Source: Patella vulgata (taxonomy: Eukaryota > Mollusca > Gastropoda > Patellidae). From it: a stretch of DNA of 64,000 nucleotides. The DNA lies in NCBI RefSeq assembly GCF_932274485.2, contig NC_065881.2, positions 15,596,613 to 15,660,612 of the forward strand, given 5' to 3'. Of the stretch, positions 11,733 through 23,906 are shown piece after piece. Position 1 is the stretch's first letter; the number at the start of each line of letters is the position of its first letter. The notes under the pieces were generated by a model. The model worked only from the letters and a program-made list of their open reading frames with translations. It had not been told where the DNA came from and made no database searches. Position numbers and translations under genes: made by a program.

Positions 11733-11835
11733 ACTTTAGTTAGAGCTGTCCAATTTCAATAATTAATTCTGTATTTAAATTGCCAAATGTTAAAACGACA
11801 ATTTGTTGGAAGATGAGATCGGAAACCCAGAGGCT

Positions 11836-12155
11836 GAAATGCACTGAAATTGAACGTCCTACTTTTCTGTTCTATCAGAGTTAATGAATATGGGCATATG
11901 TCACACAATGTGCTACGAGTGAAATTTGCCCTGACAACGGCACAGTCGAATTTCAACTACAAAGGGTTCTTTTACGTGCAAGATAATGGGTACACGGTGC
12001 CTCAGTTGTTGGTTCCATCTGCATCTGATCGACTAGAAAATGTTCCTTACCAGGTCCTCTGTCCTGCACCAGCGCCGGAAAATGCCCAGGAACTTTCTCG
12101 TCCAACACCGGAATAAAAACAAAACAGCGCCTTACTCACTGTGCAACCGTGGCTC
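11836..12155 (-). repeat. SINE-A copy, old
   Basis: It retains AACGTCCTAC, TCTTTTACGTGCA, GAACTTTCTCG and ACCGTGGCTCA in order. Many substitutions and small deletions have removed most of the tRNA-like head. Confidence 0.78.
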
Positions 12156-12852
12156 AACAATCCACGATAGCAGTTCATTCCTAATAAAGCGACGGGAATT
12201 TAACACAACAGAATGCACTCAGTTTTAATATGTATGACTCGCTGTCCGATAACATATTCCTGAAGCAATGGCCCTAGAAATCCCTTCTGAGAGAGATTAG
12301 GTCCTATCAAAAGCAATACTGCGAGTATGCCCGATAACGATACAGACGATGGTTTTAACATCTCTAGCTCTACATACATGTATATTAAGTTTATCTGTGT
12401 ATCGTCTTGGCAATGATTTTCTTATTTAGACACGATGGTAAGATTCTGGTTATCTCTGATGTGTTTAAAGGTAACTTAATTGATAGAAAGACAAAGTGTG
12501 AGGAATCGTAAATAAGATTTTTACGTAAACCAGAACTTGTTTGCCAGACATTCTATTCAAATTCCACCAGTAAATCACCAACTTTATTCAAAAAAGTGGA
12601 TTATGTTGTGTCGCTTCTCCATGGCAAATGAGATTTTAATATGATTAAGCTGAAGAATACCAGATTGATATTTGAGGTGATAGCGATGTTCTCAGATGTA
12701 AAGGAGAAAACGGCACCAACGGCGTAGTAAAGGTCTGTGACGCCTAGAACACGGTTTGTCAATATATACTGGCCCATCCTTCAAATCAAACTAGTGTAGC
12801 GTCAGCCAGCCTCGAGAACCAATTGAAGATGTAAATTTCTAAAAACAAAACA
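12156..12852. other. Unassigned DNA
   Basis: No coding or repeat-family signal was recognised. Confidence 0.4.
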
Positions 12853-12870
12853 GAGTTTTAACGAAAAGGA

Positions 12871-13113
12871 CATCGAGAAGAAAGAGAGAGAAATGAGGTT
12901 TAATGTCCACTCGACACAAACTAGGTAATATCCGGACTAACATATGGTTCAGTTTTATTTTAACAATTCGCTTGCGCGTAAGGATCTTTAGCGGTGGGAG
13001 GAAACCGGAGGACCTGGGGAAAACCCACCAGGTTGGACAGGCGACCCTACTCCTTGCCACGTACAGACCTTATGATACAGCGCGCACCTGCTAACTATTC
13101 GCCCCCCCCCCCC
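12871..13113 (-). repeat. SINE-B copy with shortened head
   Basis: Target duplications GAGTTTTAACGAAAAGGA (12853-12870) and GAGTCTTAACGAAAAGGA (13114-13131) differ at one base in 18. The B-box region is deleted: the sequence passes from TTGCCACGTACA straight to GACCTTATGATACAG. Confidence 0.9.
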
Positions 13114-13131
13114 GAGTCTTAACGAAAAGGA

Positions 13132-13627
13132 AAGCATCTAGTCGTTTAGATGGGATGAAACCCCTTAAGAATTGGAATTCCTAGTAGGAGTAGGAGCTCC
13201 ATTGATTGAGCAAAGTTTGTACCTAATAATATACTGTGTGACGTAAGCCCGGCTTCAGTAACCTATTTAATTCCTATAAGCAATGTTTAGGATAGGATAT
13301 GGGTTCCCACAACTTATATTGAACAACCCCAAAGCGGTCGCGCAGAGGGTATAAGGTCCCTCTCTCAGAAATAGTTTAATAAATTGACTGCTACAAACGC
13401 ATTTTGAAAGCATTTCAGAAGTAAAAACTCATTCATCAAATTCACAAACAGACATTGAATCCCACAATAACTTGGCAACTGGGCGACCCTGTCGAAAGTA
13501 GTCGGCAACCCCACACTTGGGAACCTCGGGCATGGTATTAGTAAACACAGTATTTAGGATTAGGGTTAAGGGGTTAACTTTTTATTAGAGCTTTTGTTGC
13601 TTCATTCAAAAGTAGTTTACGAGGTAA
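13132..13627. other. Unassigned DNA
   Basis: Only an isolated SINE-A-like phrase, CTAGTCGTTTAGATGGGATG, is seen at 13139. Nothing else was assigned. Confidence 0.4.
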
Positions 13628-13639
13628 TTTATTTATAAA

Positions 13640-14016
13640 AATGAAATGAAATGAAATGGGGTTTAACGTCCTACTGTTCTGCTCCTAACCTGGGCTAATG
13701 AAGACGGGCATACGCCATACAGTGTGCTATGAGGGAAATTTTGCCCGGGCAGCGGCGCTACGGCCTACTCTTGTATCGAATTCCAACTGCCAAGGGATCT
13801 TTTACGTGCACGCCAATGTGTACACAGGACCTCGGTTTTTCGTCCCATCCGAACGACTAGACAGCTGTCCTTGTCAGGCCCTCCATCCTGCATCACTGAC
13901 AAGGGGAAACCACACCGGAAAATCTGAATGAACTTTCTCTGCCAATGCAGGGATCGAACACCCGACCTCCAGGCTAGCGAGCCAGCGTCTTACCTACTTA
14001 GCCACGTGATCCCCAC
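13640..14016 (-). repeat. SINE-A copy, full length
   Basis: A perfect 12-bp duplication, TTTATTTATAAA, lies at 13628-13639 and 14017-14028. The head, B box (GTTCGATCCC on the minus strand), body and ATTTC tail are intact, making this one of the cleanest copies in the window. Confidence 0.94.
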
Positions 14017-14139
14017 TTTATTTATAAACACGGTATGAAATCTGTATTCGTAAAAACTGTGCTTATCAATAATCTCTTCGTAATTACAAAATTGTCCGAG
14101 ACACTTCTCGACGAGGTGTCCCCTTATTTGTCCTTTTAT

Positions 14140-14328
14140 TCATAATGGGGAGGGGGCCTGGACAGAACATTGTCTGTTTGGGCATCGTGTATCGTGTACA
14201 CATTTGTGTGCACGTTGAAGAAACCTTAATAGTTGGAATTCGAAATAAGGATAAACCGTAGCGCTGCTGTCTGGGTAGGTTCAGAAAGTATAGGATGTTC
14301 AACCCTATTTCAATTCATTTCATTATAT
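14140..14328 (+). repeat. SINE-A 3' fragment, old
   Basis: It contains TGTACACATTTGTGTGCACG, AGTTGGAATTCGAAATAAGG, GCTGTCTGGG and a decayed ATGTTCAACCCTATTTC tail. The head is missing. Confidence 0.72.
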
Positions 14329-14330
14329 TT

Positions 14331-14968
14331 ATCTGAATTTTTCTACGGCAGATAACCTGTTTTTATGTTATTTCCATTGGGTCGGTTTTCAGTAGATTTA
14401 CTAGTCGTTCTTGTTGAACAATGAATAATACAGATGTCTGACGAGATAAAATGATGTCAGCATAACACAGACATCAGCGACCCCTATACTTATCTCTTCA
14501 GCCCGTAATTGTTTCCTCTTTCTGTATGTGGAAAGTTGACCAGATACTGAAACGTGTAATGTAAGATTGATACGCCGTGCAACTCGTCTGGCAGATCCTT
14601 GTGGGTAATTAAATTGTTTCCGGTTACAAATCCTTCACCAGACATCCCGCGGATTCATTTTGGCCGCAGACTGGTCAAAGATGGACAAGTCTCCTGGCAG
14701 GAAATAGAACACATCGAATAATTGAGTTTAATACATATAGGCCTTATCATTAGTTTATATCAATTTCGTGTAGACACCCAAGTATTATCTACCATGCAAA
14801 GTTTTCGGTGATACCATAGTCTAGAATGTCTGTGCTTGTAAGAACCTTATAAGAAATGACGGTGGGGGTGTTTCCTGATATATTTCAGAGAATTAAACAT
14901 GTTTGACAGATAAAAACACATTGTCCCACGCAACATTTTCTTTTGACTGAAATTAAATCAAATAGGGC
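14331..14968. other. Unassigned DNA
   Basis: No coding or repeat-family signal was recognised. Confidence 0.4.
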
Positions 14969-14972
14969 TTAA

Positions 14973-15213
14973 AGATACATTCCCGGGTTCAAACTTTGTG
15001 ATTTGATTATATATTTGGACTAAAATATATATTCAAAGTAACCAATCTATCAAAAATATATTCAAAGTAACCAATCTATCAAAAATTTGCTTCAATTACC
15101 TCTCAAAACTTTGTATTCGCCGGGGATACATATAGATATAGGTAAGCTGTTGTTAGACACAATGTCTGTCAACTTAGCTTCATTGTGGGAGGGTCGATTT
15201 TCCAGAATGTATT
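14973..15213. mobile_element. M3 MITE candidate
   Basis: TTAA precedes AGATACATTCCCGGG. The proposed far end, CCAGAATGTATTTATC, is a decayed inverse of the start. The start is shared with 43.3 kb. A 28-bp unit containing CAAAGTAACCAATCTATC is duplicated at about 15032-15087 inside it. Confidence 0.5.
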
Positions 15214-15599
15214 TATCATTACTTACTGTACATTTACCATACATATTGAGGCCTAAGTAAATTCTTAATTATTTATGTCAACTTCTTTTTTCGCCGTTTG
15301 TTTGCAGAGTCTTTTGTACGTTGACACCCCTCAATGTTTCCCAAACCACCTAACCATTTGATCAAGAAATAACAACCACTCCCTCACTTAAGCTGGCTCA
15401 CAATAAGCTGGCATATAACAGTCGGGTTGCCAGTTAGTGATACTCTGACAATTTTGCCCAGTGCTTGTCCCATGGGCGTTTTTTCGGGTAATCCAGTATT
15501 TTTCTAGTAAAATTGGGTGTCTATACTTTCCATTTTTACCGATTTGACATACTTTTATTGAAAAGAACCACCTGATAAATACTTTTCTGGGAAAGTATC

Positions 15600-15793
15600 T
15601 TTAACCTTTTACTGTTTTGCACCGACATACGCCATACAGTGTTCCATGTTGGGGATTTTGCGGCGCTACGATCTACTCTTTTTTAGAATTCAAATTCTCA
15701 AGGGTCCTTTTGTGTGCACCCTAACGGGTACATGGGACCTCGGTTTTTCGTTCCATCCGAACGATTGAATACTTTCCTTACCGGACCCTTTAA
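15600..15793 (-). repeat. SINE-A fragment
   Basis: It retains CATACGCCATACAGTGTTCC, AAGGGTCCTTTTGTGTGCAC, GGGACCTCGGTTTTTCGT and CCATCCGAACGA. The tRNA-like head is lost. Confidence 0.78.
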
Positions 15794-17157
15794 AATATAT
15801 ACAAACGTTTATTTTCCAGGTGGCGATAACTCCACACTGAATATAAACGCTGCCAGAACTTGAAAATGGTAAGTGATAGCCGCAATTATTTACTAAATTA
15901 TGCGTGAACGGCTCTTTATTCTTACTTGTCGATTGTTCCACACAACTATTTTTTATTGAAAAGTATACAGACTGTTATTTCCCAGATGTGATTCGCGATA
16001 AGTTTTCCAACTCCACGCTAAATCTGTGTCAATACACTATCCTCATTTAACACTGTCAGTGATACCATCAATTATTAGGTCTCTCACTGTTAAACAACGA
16101 AGGAAATATTTCGTAAACAGGTTATTAAGCAATATTGGGGATATGTTCCGATCGGTTCATTACATCGAGCTAAATCCACCTGAAAAAGACATAAGGGATA
16201 TTTCTTCACGTTTTGGCGTTGGATTTGCATAGTGAAAGCCTCTTCTAGCAACTCATACCCTGTGGAATCTGTAACTTCTCCTTTGAATATCTTTTTATCG
16301 TGCCAGTAAATAATAACCCACAATCGCACAGGGGATAGTTTTCAGGGAAAGCATGTCTTCACGATGTTTAGTTGGAATTTTAAAAATTTATAAAATTTAT
16401 TGTCTGTTATTCCCCCGTATTTACCACAAAAATATCCGCAATCAAAGAAAAACATCTCTCCCGGCCATGGCTTCTAACTTGTGCAGACTGTGCAATTAGC
16501 GTTCTAACAGCTACTTTTCTGATTTCGTGATTGATCAGTGCCGACAATATTTCTGATTCTAGAGATCACCTCGACTTAGTTAAAGGCCAGCTAAAAGACT
16601 AATGGAAAAGAAATTCAGCACAAATATTTAGCATGAAATAAAAATGCTAACAGAAAATCCCAAGTTTCGAGAAGCAATCATGGAAGCTGTAATTTTATCG
16701 AAACATCAAAGTGAATGTAATTGTTTTGTACCCTTGATTCGGAAATAATTGTTCAAATTGCATAGAATTTAGTACAGTTAATGTTTTGGCCCGGAGGCAA
16801 TACTTGGTAATAGGGCAGTCAGTGAAAACTTTCACTATTACAAAGCTAACCATTTTCGAAAGATTTGTATTATCTTTTTGACCGTTTGGCGACGGTGATC
16901 GGTCTTCAATGGACAGTGATGGAGTATTAGTGTACTTTTCGACGATTCAAAAAAGGAACGCCCATTCCTCAGAAAGGATATCAGCTTCGTCCCTGTTGGT
17001 CTTAACCCGCGAGAATATTGTGGATTGACGAGCCTTTCTGAACATAAAGAAGGTTAATAGCAATTTTTGGTACAGATAAATATTCCCAACAATGCAACAG
17101 ATTTGTAAATTGTCATTGTCGCCTTTCAATCTGTAAATACCGCATCTATCATTAATA
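15794..17157. other. Unassigned AT-rich DNA
   Basis: Small ORFs at 16026-16232, 16090-16329 and 16947-17162 overlap on opposite strands or lack any known signature. No repeat family was recognised. Confidence 0.4.
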
Positions 17158-17910
17158 TACAAATTGAATATTATTAAACAGATATAAAGGGAATATCGTT
17201 TATATATACCGCAGTATTAATACATAAATTGAATACTATTAAACATATATAAAAGGAATATCGTTTATATATACCGCAGTATTATTACATAAATTGAATA
17301 TTATTAAACATATATGTAGGGAATATCGTTTATATATACCGCAGTATTAAATACATAAATTGAAAACTATTAAACAGATATGAAGGGAATATCGTTTATA
17401 AATACCACATTATTATTTCATAAATTGAATATTATTAAACAGATATGAAAGGAATATCGATTATATATTCTGCAGTATTATTACAAAAATGGAATATTAA
17501 ACAGATATAAAGGGAATATTGTTTATAAATACCACAGTAGTATTACATGCATGGAATATGATTAAACAGACATGAAGGGAATATTGTTTATAAATACCAC
17601 AGTATTATTACATGCATGTAGGGAATATCGTTTATATATACCACAGTATTATTACATAAATTGAATATTATTAAACAGATATGAAAGGAATATCGTTTGA
17701 TATTCCGCAGTATTAAATACATAAATTGAAAACTATTAAACAGATATGAAAGGAATATCGTTTATAAATACCACATTATTAATACATAAATTGAAAAGTA
17801 TTAAACATATATAAAGGGAATATCGTTTATATATTCCGCAGTATTAATACATAAATTGAAAATTATTAAAGCAGATATGAACGGAATATCGTTTATAAAT
17901 ACCACATTAA
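17158..17910. repeat. 65-bp satellite array, about 12 units
   Basis: Each unit carries ATAAATTGAATATTATTAAA, a GGGAATATCGTTTATA-like stretch and a terminal CCGCAGTATTA or CCACATTATTA. Starts fall near 17158, 17221, 17286, 17352, 17418, 17482, 17544, 17609, 17653, 17718, 17783 and 17848. The unit at 17609 is shortened. Two unit types (CGCAG-ending and CACAT-ending) alternate in part of the array, hinting at a higher-order dimer. Confidence 0.92.
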
Positions 17911-17923
17911 TACATTAATTTAA

Positions 17924-18319
17924 AGATACATTATGGGAGATTCGATAAAGAGTTAGCAGTTCTCACTATAATAGTTAAAAACTAGATAATGTAAAGGCAA
18001 TTTGCTGAAAATTTCATTCAAATTGATCCACCTTGAACCGAGAACAAATCGATAGAATTTCCGCCTAGCCTTGATCATCATTACTAAAGTCAGTACGATA
18101 AACAACATAGTCTCGATTATCCATTTACTCGTTAAATCGTGAAGGAAAGTTATGCAGTAAATCGGCTCACAATCCACTATAGATCGCAGGCTAGCGATGC
18201 CATCTAGAGTTGACTATGGTCTGGATAAGTTAATTAATGTCTAATTAATAATTTAGATAACATTTCAGGCCTAAAGAAAGACCTGCAATAGACAGATTTA
18301 GCTCTTGCGTAATGTATGT
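17924..18319. mobile_element. M1 MITE, full length
   Basis: TTAA flanks both ends (17920-17923 and 18320-18323). The termini AGATACATTATGGGAG and GCGTAATGTATGT are inverted. It is 396 bp and lies immediately after the satellite array. Confidence 0.87.
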
Positions 18320-18329
18320 TTAATACATT

Positions 18330-18390
18330 AATGTTGTATTATGGAAGATTTAGATAAAGAGCTGACCGTTTTTGATATAAAGCTTATTTA
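18330..18390. mobile_element. M1 MITE end fragment
   Basis: The stretch TATTATGGAAGATTTAGATA followed by AAGAGCTGACC matches the M1 terminus but stops after about 60 bp. Confidence 0.55.
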
Positions 18391-18426
18391 AACCCGAAAG
18401 CTTATTTCGATCTGTTGATTAAGTGA

Positions 18427-18772
18427 AGGGCCACGGTGGAGCTGGCTCATCAACCATAGGTCTGGGGTTAAATCGAGAGTTCATCGGGATTCCACAATCT
18501 GTTCTCCCTGTCAGTGGTGCAAGACGGCGGGCATGGCAAGGAAAGCGTCAAATCATTCGGGCGGAGTAAATACCAACACCCCGATTACACATTGGCCAGC
18601 ACGCAGAATAACCCTTGCCAGTGGTAATTCGACGATAAGTTGGCGGACATGATGCTCTCTTTGGACAGAATTTTCCCCATAGCTCACGCATGGCGTATAC
18701 ACTTCGTTTGTGGCCACTTGGTTTATAAGAAAGCAAAGTAAGACTTTTACCCCCCAAATCATTTCATTTGTT
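18427..18772 (+). repeat. SINE-A copy, old
   Basis: GGGCCACGGTGGAGCTGGCTC, the decayed head, is followed by GTTCATCGGGATTCC, GTCAGTGGTGCAAGACGG, ACACATTGGCC and CATTTCATTTG. The 3' motif GACGTTAAACC has become AAGACTTTTACC. Overlapping ORFs here are non-coding by-products. Confidence 0.8.
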
Positions 18773-18775
18773 TCG

Positions 18776-19940
18776 TGGTCTCGCCCAGCAAATACAATAC
18801 ATTAACCAGTCTCGTGATCTCTTAATGAATCATGTGTACATTTGCAAAATAAAACCAGCGATGGAAAAAAGCAAGTTGCAATTCTCAAGGGCAGTGATAT
18901 GATAAATGACATTATATTGATAGGAGCATTTAATTCATTTATTCTATTCGGTACCATGAATTTGGTTCCGCTCAATACCCCAACTTATTACTGGTACTCA
19001 TCACCATTTAAAAAGCAATTTGTTTGTCAGATTGGTAGAAACTACGTTAATTACAACCGATGCGTGAACGAGGTAGGTAAACATTTTCTGATCAAAGTCA
19101 AGAGGAGAAATATTATTAATGGGTGAAGTAATATGAATCGTTTCAATTATTCATCCACTAAAAATATCAAGTACGCCCATTAACAATCATCTTAGTCTCT
19201 TTCAGCTGAAAAGTTATTTAATTGATTTATACGCATGACTCAGATGAGGTGTTAGGAGTTTGATATGCTATCATTTAATGTGTTAATTCTCCTCAAGCAC
19301 AACACTGTTTACTGGGATGTTTATAGGGGTTATATTAAACCAATATGGCACTATAAATTATTAATACCATTTCAGTTTTCAATGGTAAAAAACAGACAGG
19401 GGCCTAGATATCGTCCATGACAAATTTTTCTATACAGTATACAGCCTTGCCCATGTCACGTATTACAGATGCATCTTGTAGAGGACAAATATCATTATTG
19501 CAGATCTTTCTTTTGGTTCCAAATGGTAATTAATTATTCACACGACAACTCTCTAGACCATCGGGTGGTCTTATTTTTTTATGGATTTAAACACGATTGC
19601 CATTTGATAATTCAATTTAAACGTGGATAATCGAGACCTGATGCCGCCACAGTCCCAGAATCCGAATCTGATGGATTACGGCATCTGGAAGTTGAACAGA
19701 CATTCGGAAAAGGTGTATGGAAGGATGCATGAAATAATTTACGGAAGATGAACAGAAGTATACAATTCAATCAAAATGGGAGAAATAAGCTTAGAGGAAA
19801 TATGAGGTTCGATTTTTGGGTGGAAAAGCAGCTTAATGCAGGACGGGAGGCATATTGACTATTTTGTATACGTAATCTGAGGTGAGTTTAATAGTAAGAA
19901 CAGGGGGACTGCGCCACACACAAACAATTACACAAGACAA
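18776..19940. other. Unassigned DNA with one 94-residue ORF
   Basis: The ORF at 18842-19126 (plus strand) has no motif that I recognise and no sign of being an exon beyond its length. The rest holds no assigned repeat. Confidence 0.4.
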
Positions 19941-20209
19941 ATGAAATGAAATAAAATGGAGTTTAACGTCCTACTGTTCTGCTCCTAACCTGGGCTAATG
20001 AAGACGAGCATACGTTATGCAGTGTGCTATAAGTGAAATTTTGCCCGGACAGCGGTGCTACGGCCTACTCTTATATCGAATTCCAACTGCCAAGGGATCT
20101 TTTACGTGCACGCCAATGTGTACACGGGACCTCAGTTTTTGTCCCATCCGAACGACTAGACAGCTGTCCTTGTCTGGCCCCCCCCATCCTGCATCACTGA
20201 CAAGGGACA
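19941..20209 (-). repeat. SINE-A copy, 5' truncated
   Basis: The tail and body are intact, but on the minus strand the copy begins within TGTCAGTGATGCAGGATGG, so the tRNA-like head is absent. AAGACAAAT flanks both sides (about 19934 and 20211), consistent with a target duplication. Confidence 0.85.
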
Positions 20210-20539
20210 AAAGACAAATTTGCGGACAAGACACAATACGCAGAAATCACAAACAGACGTACATATGAGATTCAGTGACTTTTTATTCTGGCAAAAGATA
20301 ATGTGACATCCTTCTTTAAACCTCGTACCATTCTGACACTATTTGAGCGAAGTACCAACAATTTGGTGTGAAGTTGTCAAACATCATTATTGTACTACAT
20401 GTGATAATAGACACCATACTTGTTAAATTATTCCACTTTTTAATTAGTCTACTCATCTTGTCTGGGTTATCCGATATATAAACACAAGCGTATATTCATC
20501 ATGGACGATACATATATTATGCGTATAAAAACAAGAATA

Positions 20540-21029
20540 GGGGTTATTTATGGGTGTTAGTAAATCAACGCAGACCCTTTTTGTGGCGGTGTATGGCATT
20601 AGAAGGATGTTATCTGTCCGGACAGTAGACGAATACAAGACGCATGTCACAATTTTATTTTTCCAGGAGAAAAGTGTTCACTATGTATTTTAAAATCGGT
20701 GGTAAACACGAAATTGAATAAGAAACGGGGTTAAATATGGGTGTTGGTAAAAATTAACTGTCAGATTCTAAAATTCCGGTTAATGCAGACCCTTTCTAGG
20801 GGCGACACGTTTTGTACATGTAAAGTGCATTGGCAGTAGAAGGGTACTAGACACATACTAGACACATGTCACAATTGTATTTTTCCAGGAGAACAATGTT
20901 CAATATATTTTGTGTTGTGTTTTACCGGGGATGGGTGGGTGCATCTCTAAATAGAATAATATTATATACATGAATTGATAAATGAAAAGAAAAATATATA
21001 GTTTGAAAATCGGCGGTAAACACGAAATT
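20540..21029. repeat. Two-unit tandem repeat, about 187-bp period
   Basis: GGGGTTA..TATGGGTGTT, GCAGACCCTTT, CATGTCACAATT.TATTTTTCC, AGGAGAA.A.TGTTCA and GGTAAACACGAAATTGAAT recur in order, starting near 20540 and 20727. The second unit holds about 100 extra bases and is followed directly by a SINE-A. Confidence 0.75.
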
Positions 21030-21315
21030 GAATGGGGTTTAACCTCTTACTTTTCAGAATAAGCCATGCAGTGTTCGATGAGCGAAATACAGTGGTACTG
21101 AACCCAGACAGCGGCGCAACGGCTTAATTTTATTTCTATTTACAATGGTATACGCCGAACCCTGTTTTGTCCCATACGAACAACTAGACGTTTTTTCCTC
21201 TCCAGGCCCCAAGCCCCTCCTCACTGGTGAACCTGGCTGGAGAATCCCGTGACCAAAACAGGATCGAACCCGAGTGAACTAGTGCCTTGCTTATAGAACA
21301 ACCGTGGTTCCCATG
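21030..21315 (-). repeat. SINE-A copy, diverged
   Basis: GGGGTTTAACCTCTTACT, GACAGCGGCGCAACGGC, ATCGAACCCGAGTG (decayed B box) and ACCGTGGTTCCC appear in order on the plus strand, so the SINE reads on the minus strand. Confidence 0.78.
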
Positions 21316-21514
21316 GTACATGTACTTCAAAATTAGAAAGCAATACTGAATTTATCTGGGCCATCAATGCGTACACATCGTACAAGAACAGTTTTGTGGA
21401 TGGCAAACTTTGCCAACGGTGTCATTATATAAATAAAACATACTTAAACTCGATCCTGTATTCCAATTCAAAATATTTGGTGTTATTTCTATAAAATGTC
21501 AAAAATGCTCTCTG

Positions 21515-21693
21515 TGTTGGTCAAGAAAGTTCACCTAAATTTTCTGGCGTGCCTTGCAATTGTGCAAGGAACAAGCTGTATCTGGTCGGCTGGGACAAAA
21601 AACCGAGGTCCCGTGTACACGTTGGCGAAAACATAAAAATAAGTTATAATCATCCCGGCTTCATTATCCCAGTTGTTGTAGAAAAACAGGAAG
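21515..21693 (+). repeat. SINE-A fragment, internally deleted
   Basis: It contains AGAAAGTTCACC, AAAACCGAGGTCCCGTGTAC, CCCGGCTTCATTATCCCAGT and a decayed tail. It lies tail to tail with the next SINE-A copy. Confidence 0.72.
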
Positions 21694-21695
21694 TT

Positions 21696-21930
21696 AAATG
21701 AAATGAAATGGGGTTTAACGTCCTATTTTTCTACTCCGACTGAGCTAATGAAGACCAGAATACACCATACAGTGTGCTATGAGAGCATTTTTGCCCCGGA
21801 CAGAGGCGTTACTGTCTACTCTTCTATCAAATTCCTTCTGCCAATGGATCTTTTACGTGCACATTAATATGTTTTTGGTACCATCCGAATGACTATACGC
21901 TGTCCCTTGCTAGGCCCTCTGTCCTGCACC
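21696..21930 (-). repeat. SINE-A copy, 5' truncated
   Basis: ATGAAATGGGGTTTAACGTCC starts the tail, the body follows to CCTGCACCACTGGCAAGG, and the head is absent. A short plus-orientation tail, GACGTTAAAACCTATTTC, follows at about 21945. Confidence 0.8.
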
Positions 21931-22344
21931 ACTGGCAAGGAGAAGACGTTAAAACCTATTTCATTTAGTATTTCAAAAGCGAACCTTCGCGGAGACCAAC
22001 GTCGTTTACTTATTATCAAGAATTCTTCAAGAATACTATTATATTATTACAATTATTGCATCTTGCATGATTTGATTGATTGTTTAATAAGATGTACGGT
22101 AAAATTGATCTTATTAGAGCGCCCTTGTCTGAACTCGCCCATAAAACAAGCCCCGATAAATAAATACAAGATCACAATCAAAGTCACCAGTTGAATGATT
22201 AATATAAAAGTAAAACGAAGATTGTGAACTATTTGAACTTCGCAAATAAATGGGACGAGATATCTTGTTTCCGATTTGAGAACGAATTCTAGCTACAGGA
22301 CATATTATAGCTCTCTTCTTCGGAACCTTTAAGTACACAACAAC

Positions 22345-22782
22345 GAGTCTAAAAGCACATATTACTATAATGTGAATTTATATTTAATTTTAGCAGTAGT
22401 TTACAGGACATTATTATTACTGTAATGTGAATCCATTTAATTTAAAAAAAAAAAAATCTTATTGCAACATCTAATGAACAGTCCATATTGAACGACAGTA
22501 GTTTGTTCCGGCATAGTGTATTCTACACGTTTCTTGAAATATTATTTTGTTGTTTGTGAATCAGTCATTTTTAATTATTTTCGCATTGTCCTGTAGGATA
22601 TGTTTTTCCTTGTAAATTATAAATGACATTCAAAACCAATGTACTGATTTTAAAATTCTGATGCTGTCTTAAATATTGGATATAGGATCCTATATTTTCA
22701 CAGCAAAATAACATCAGTATTGATTGAAATGGGCCAACATTGAATTCTAATTCGTGTTTTTGATTGTGAAGGTTTAGTTCCT
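22345..22782. mobile_element. M2 MITE, right end intact
   Basis: The body shares CTTAAATATTGGATAT, TTTTCACAGCAAAATAACATC and TTGATTGAAATGGGCCAACA with other M2 copies. The right end, TTTAGTTCCT, meets TTAA at 22783-22786. The left end is indistinct near CTAAAAGCACATATTA. Confidence 0.7.
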
Positions 22783-22787
22783 TTAAA

Positions 22788-23055
22788 TGGAGAGAGAAAT
22801 GGGGTTTAACGTTCACTCGACACAAACTAGGTCATTTAGGTACTAACATATGATTTATTGTTTTTCTCCAATACTTCGTTTGTGCGTTTTGGTCTTTAGC
22901 TGTGGGGGGAAACCGGAGGATCCAGAGAAAACCCACGAGGTCAGACAGGCGACCCCACTCCTTGTCACGTACGAAACCATGCCACTTAACTAAATCACAG
23001 ATCTTATGAATAAACCGGCACGCACTTCATATTTCGACCCCCCACACCCCCACAA
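22788..23055 (-). repeat. SINE-B copy inserted between two M2 MITEs
   Basis: CCTTTAAA is duplicated at 22780-22787 and 23056-23063 and spans the TTAA shared by the neighbouring M2 ends. The tail carries only a short GAGAGA run. The head is diverged, with GGCATGGTTTCGTACG at the B-box position on the minus strand. Confidence 0.85.
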
Positions 23056-23062
23056 CCTTTAA

Positions 23063-23566
23063 AGTAGCTAAGTCTCTAACTCAATATCATCCAAAATCTT
23101 CGACATTGAAAACACGATTATTTGTCGGTTTAAATCAACATTGATGTTGTGATCTTACCGGGAAAAGGTGGCCTTCTGATATCCAATATTTACGACAAAA
23201 TAAACATTTTACAATTGGTACACGAAACGTGTACCATAATGCGTTTAAGCTCTATTTGTAATAAGGGACTCGGAAAACGAGGCTAGGCATAGTCCACAAG
23301 TCATGTCAAACGGTGATGCTATATTCTTATCTGGAGAGCAAGCCCAGTAAATACTATCGGCGTAGACTGGAATAACCAGAAGCTAGAGATTGAAATTCGA
23401 TTGAGAATACTGGCGTATTTCGCCGAACCTAACTGATTAGAAATTACAGTAAAAACAGAAACGATTGAATGTAAATCAATTTATATACATTCATATCACA
23501 TTATTGAATGCGTTGCGACCCATTTGTGCCAATTTCTAGGTCCCAAATATTAGCGACTTAGCTCCT
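23063..23566. mobile_element. M2 MITE, full length
   Basis: The left end AGTAGCTAAGTCTC follows TTAA (23059-23062). The right end GCGACTTAGCTCCT is followed by TTTG, a decayed TTAA. It is 504 bp with the internal palindrome GGTACACGAAACGTGTACC. Confidence 0.85.
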
Positions 23567-23906
23567 TTTGATAAATCATATAGGTTAGTTTCGACCCAGT
23601 TCAGTTCGATCCCAACCTTATTCAGAAGGCCTGCTGGTCAGGTTGTTTTAGCACCAATCCGACAGGAATAGATGTTTTATTATACTTAGTATACGTATTA
23701 ACCTTTACCTGAACGTATTTGTGAAACAGATGAGCTTCAAGATAGAGGCATTAGTATGACCTAGTCCGTATGGATCGACAAGTACGTGTGTACTTTGATC
23801 CAGCGTATGGATTTTCGAAACATCCATAATAAAGCAATACTCATTAATTCTGCCATTAAGCATTGTACCCAAAACAAATAGCATCATTAACTTTTGTGTA
23901 AAGAAA

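Noticed and set aside
17158-17910. Regular repeats and spacers resembling a CRISPR array
   Set aside because: The whole 65-bp unit is repeated with no unique spacers, and the surrounding DNA is clearly eukaryotic.
18842-19126. 94-residue ORF as a host gene
   Set aside because: No motif, homologue or exon signal was recognised, and the length is within chance for this much sequence.
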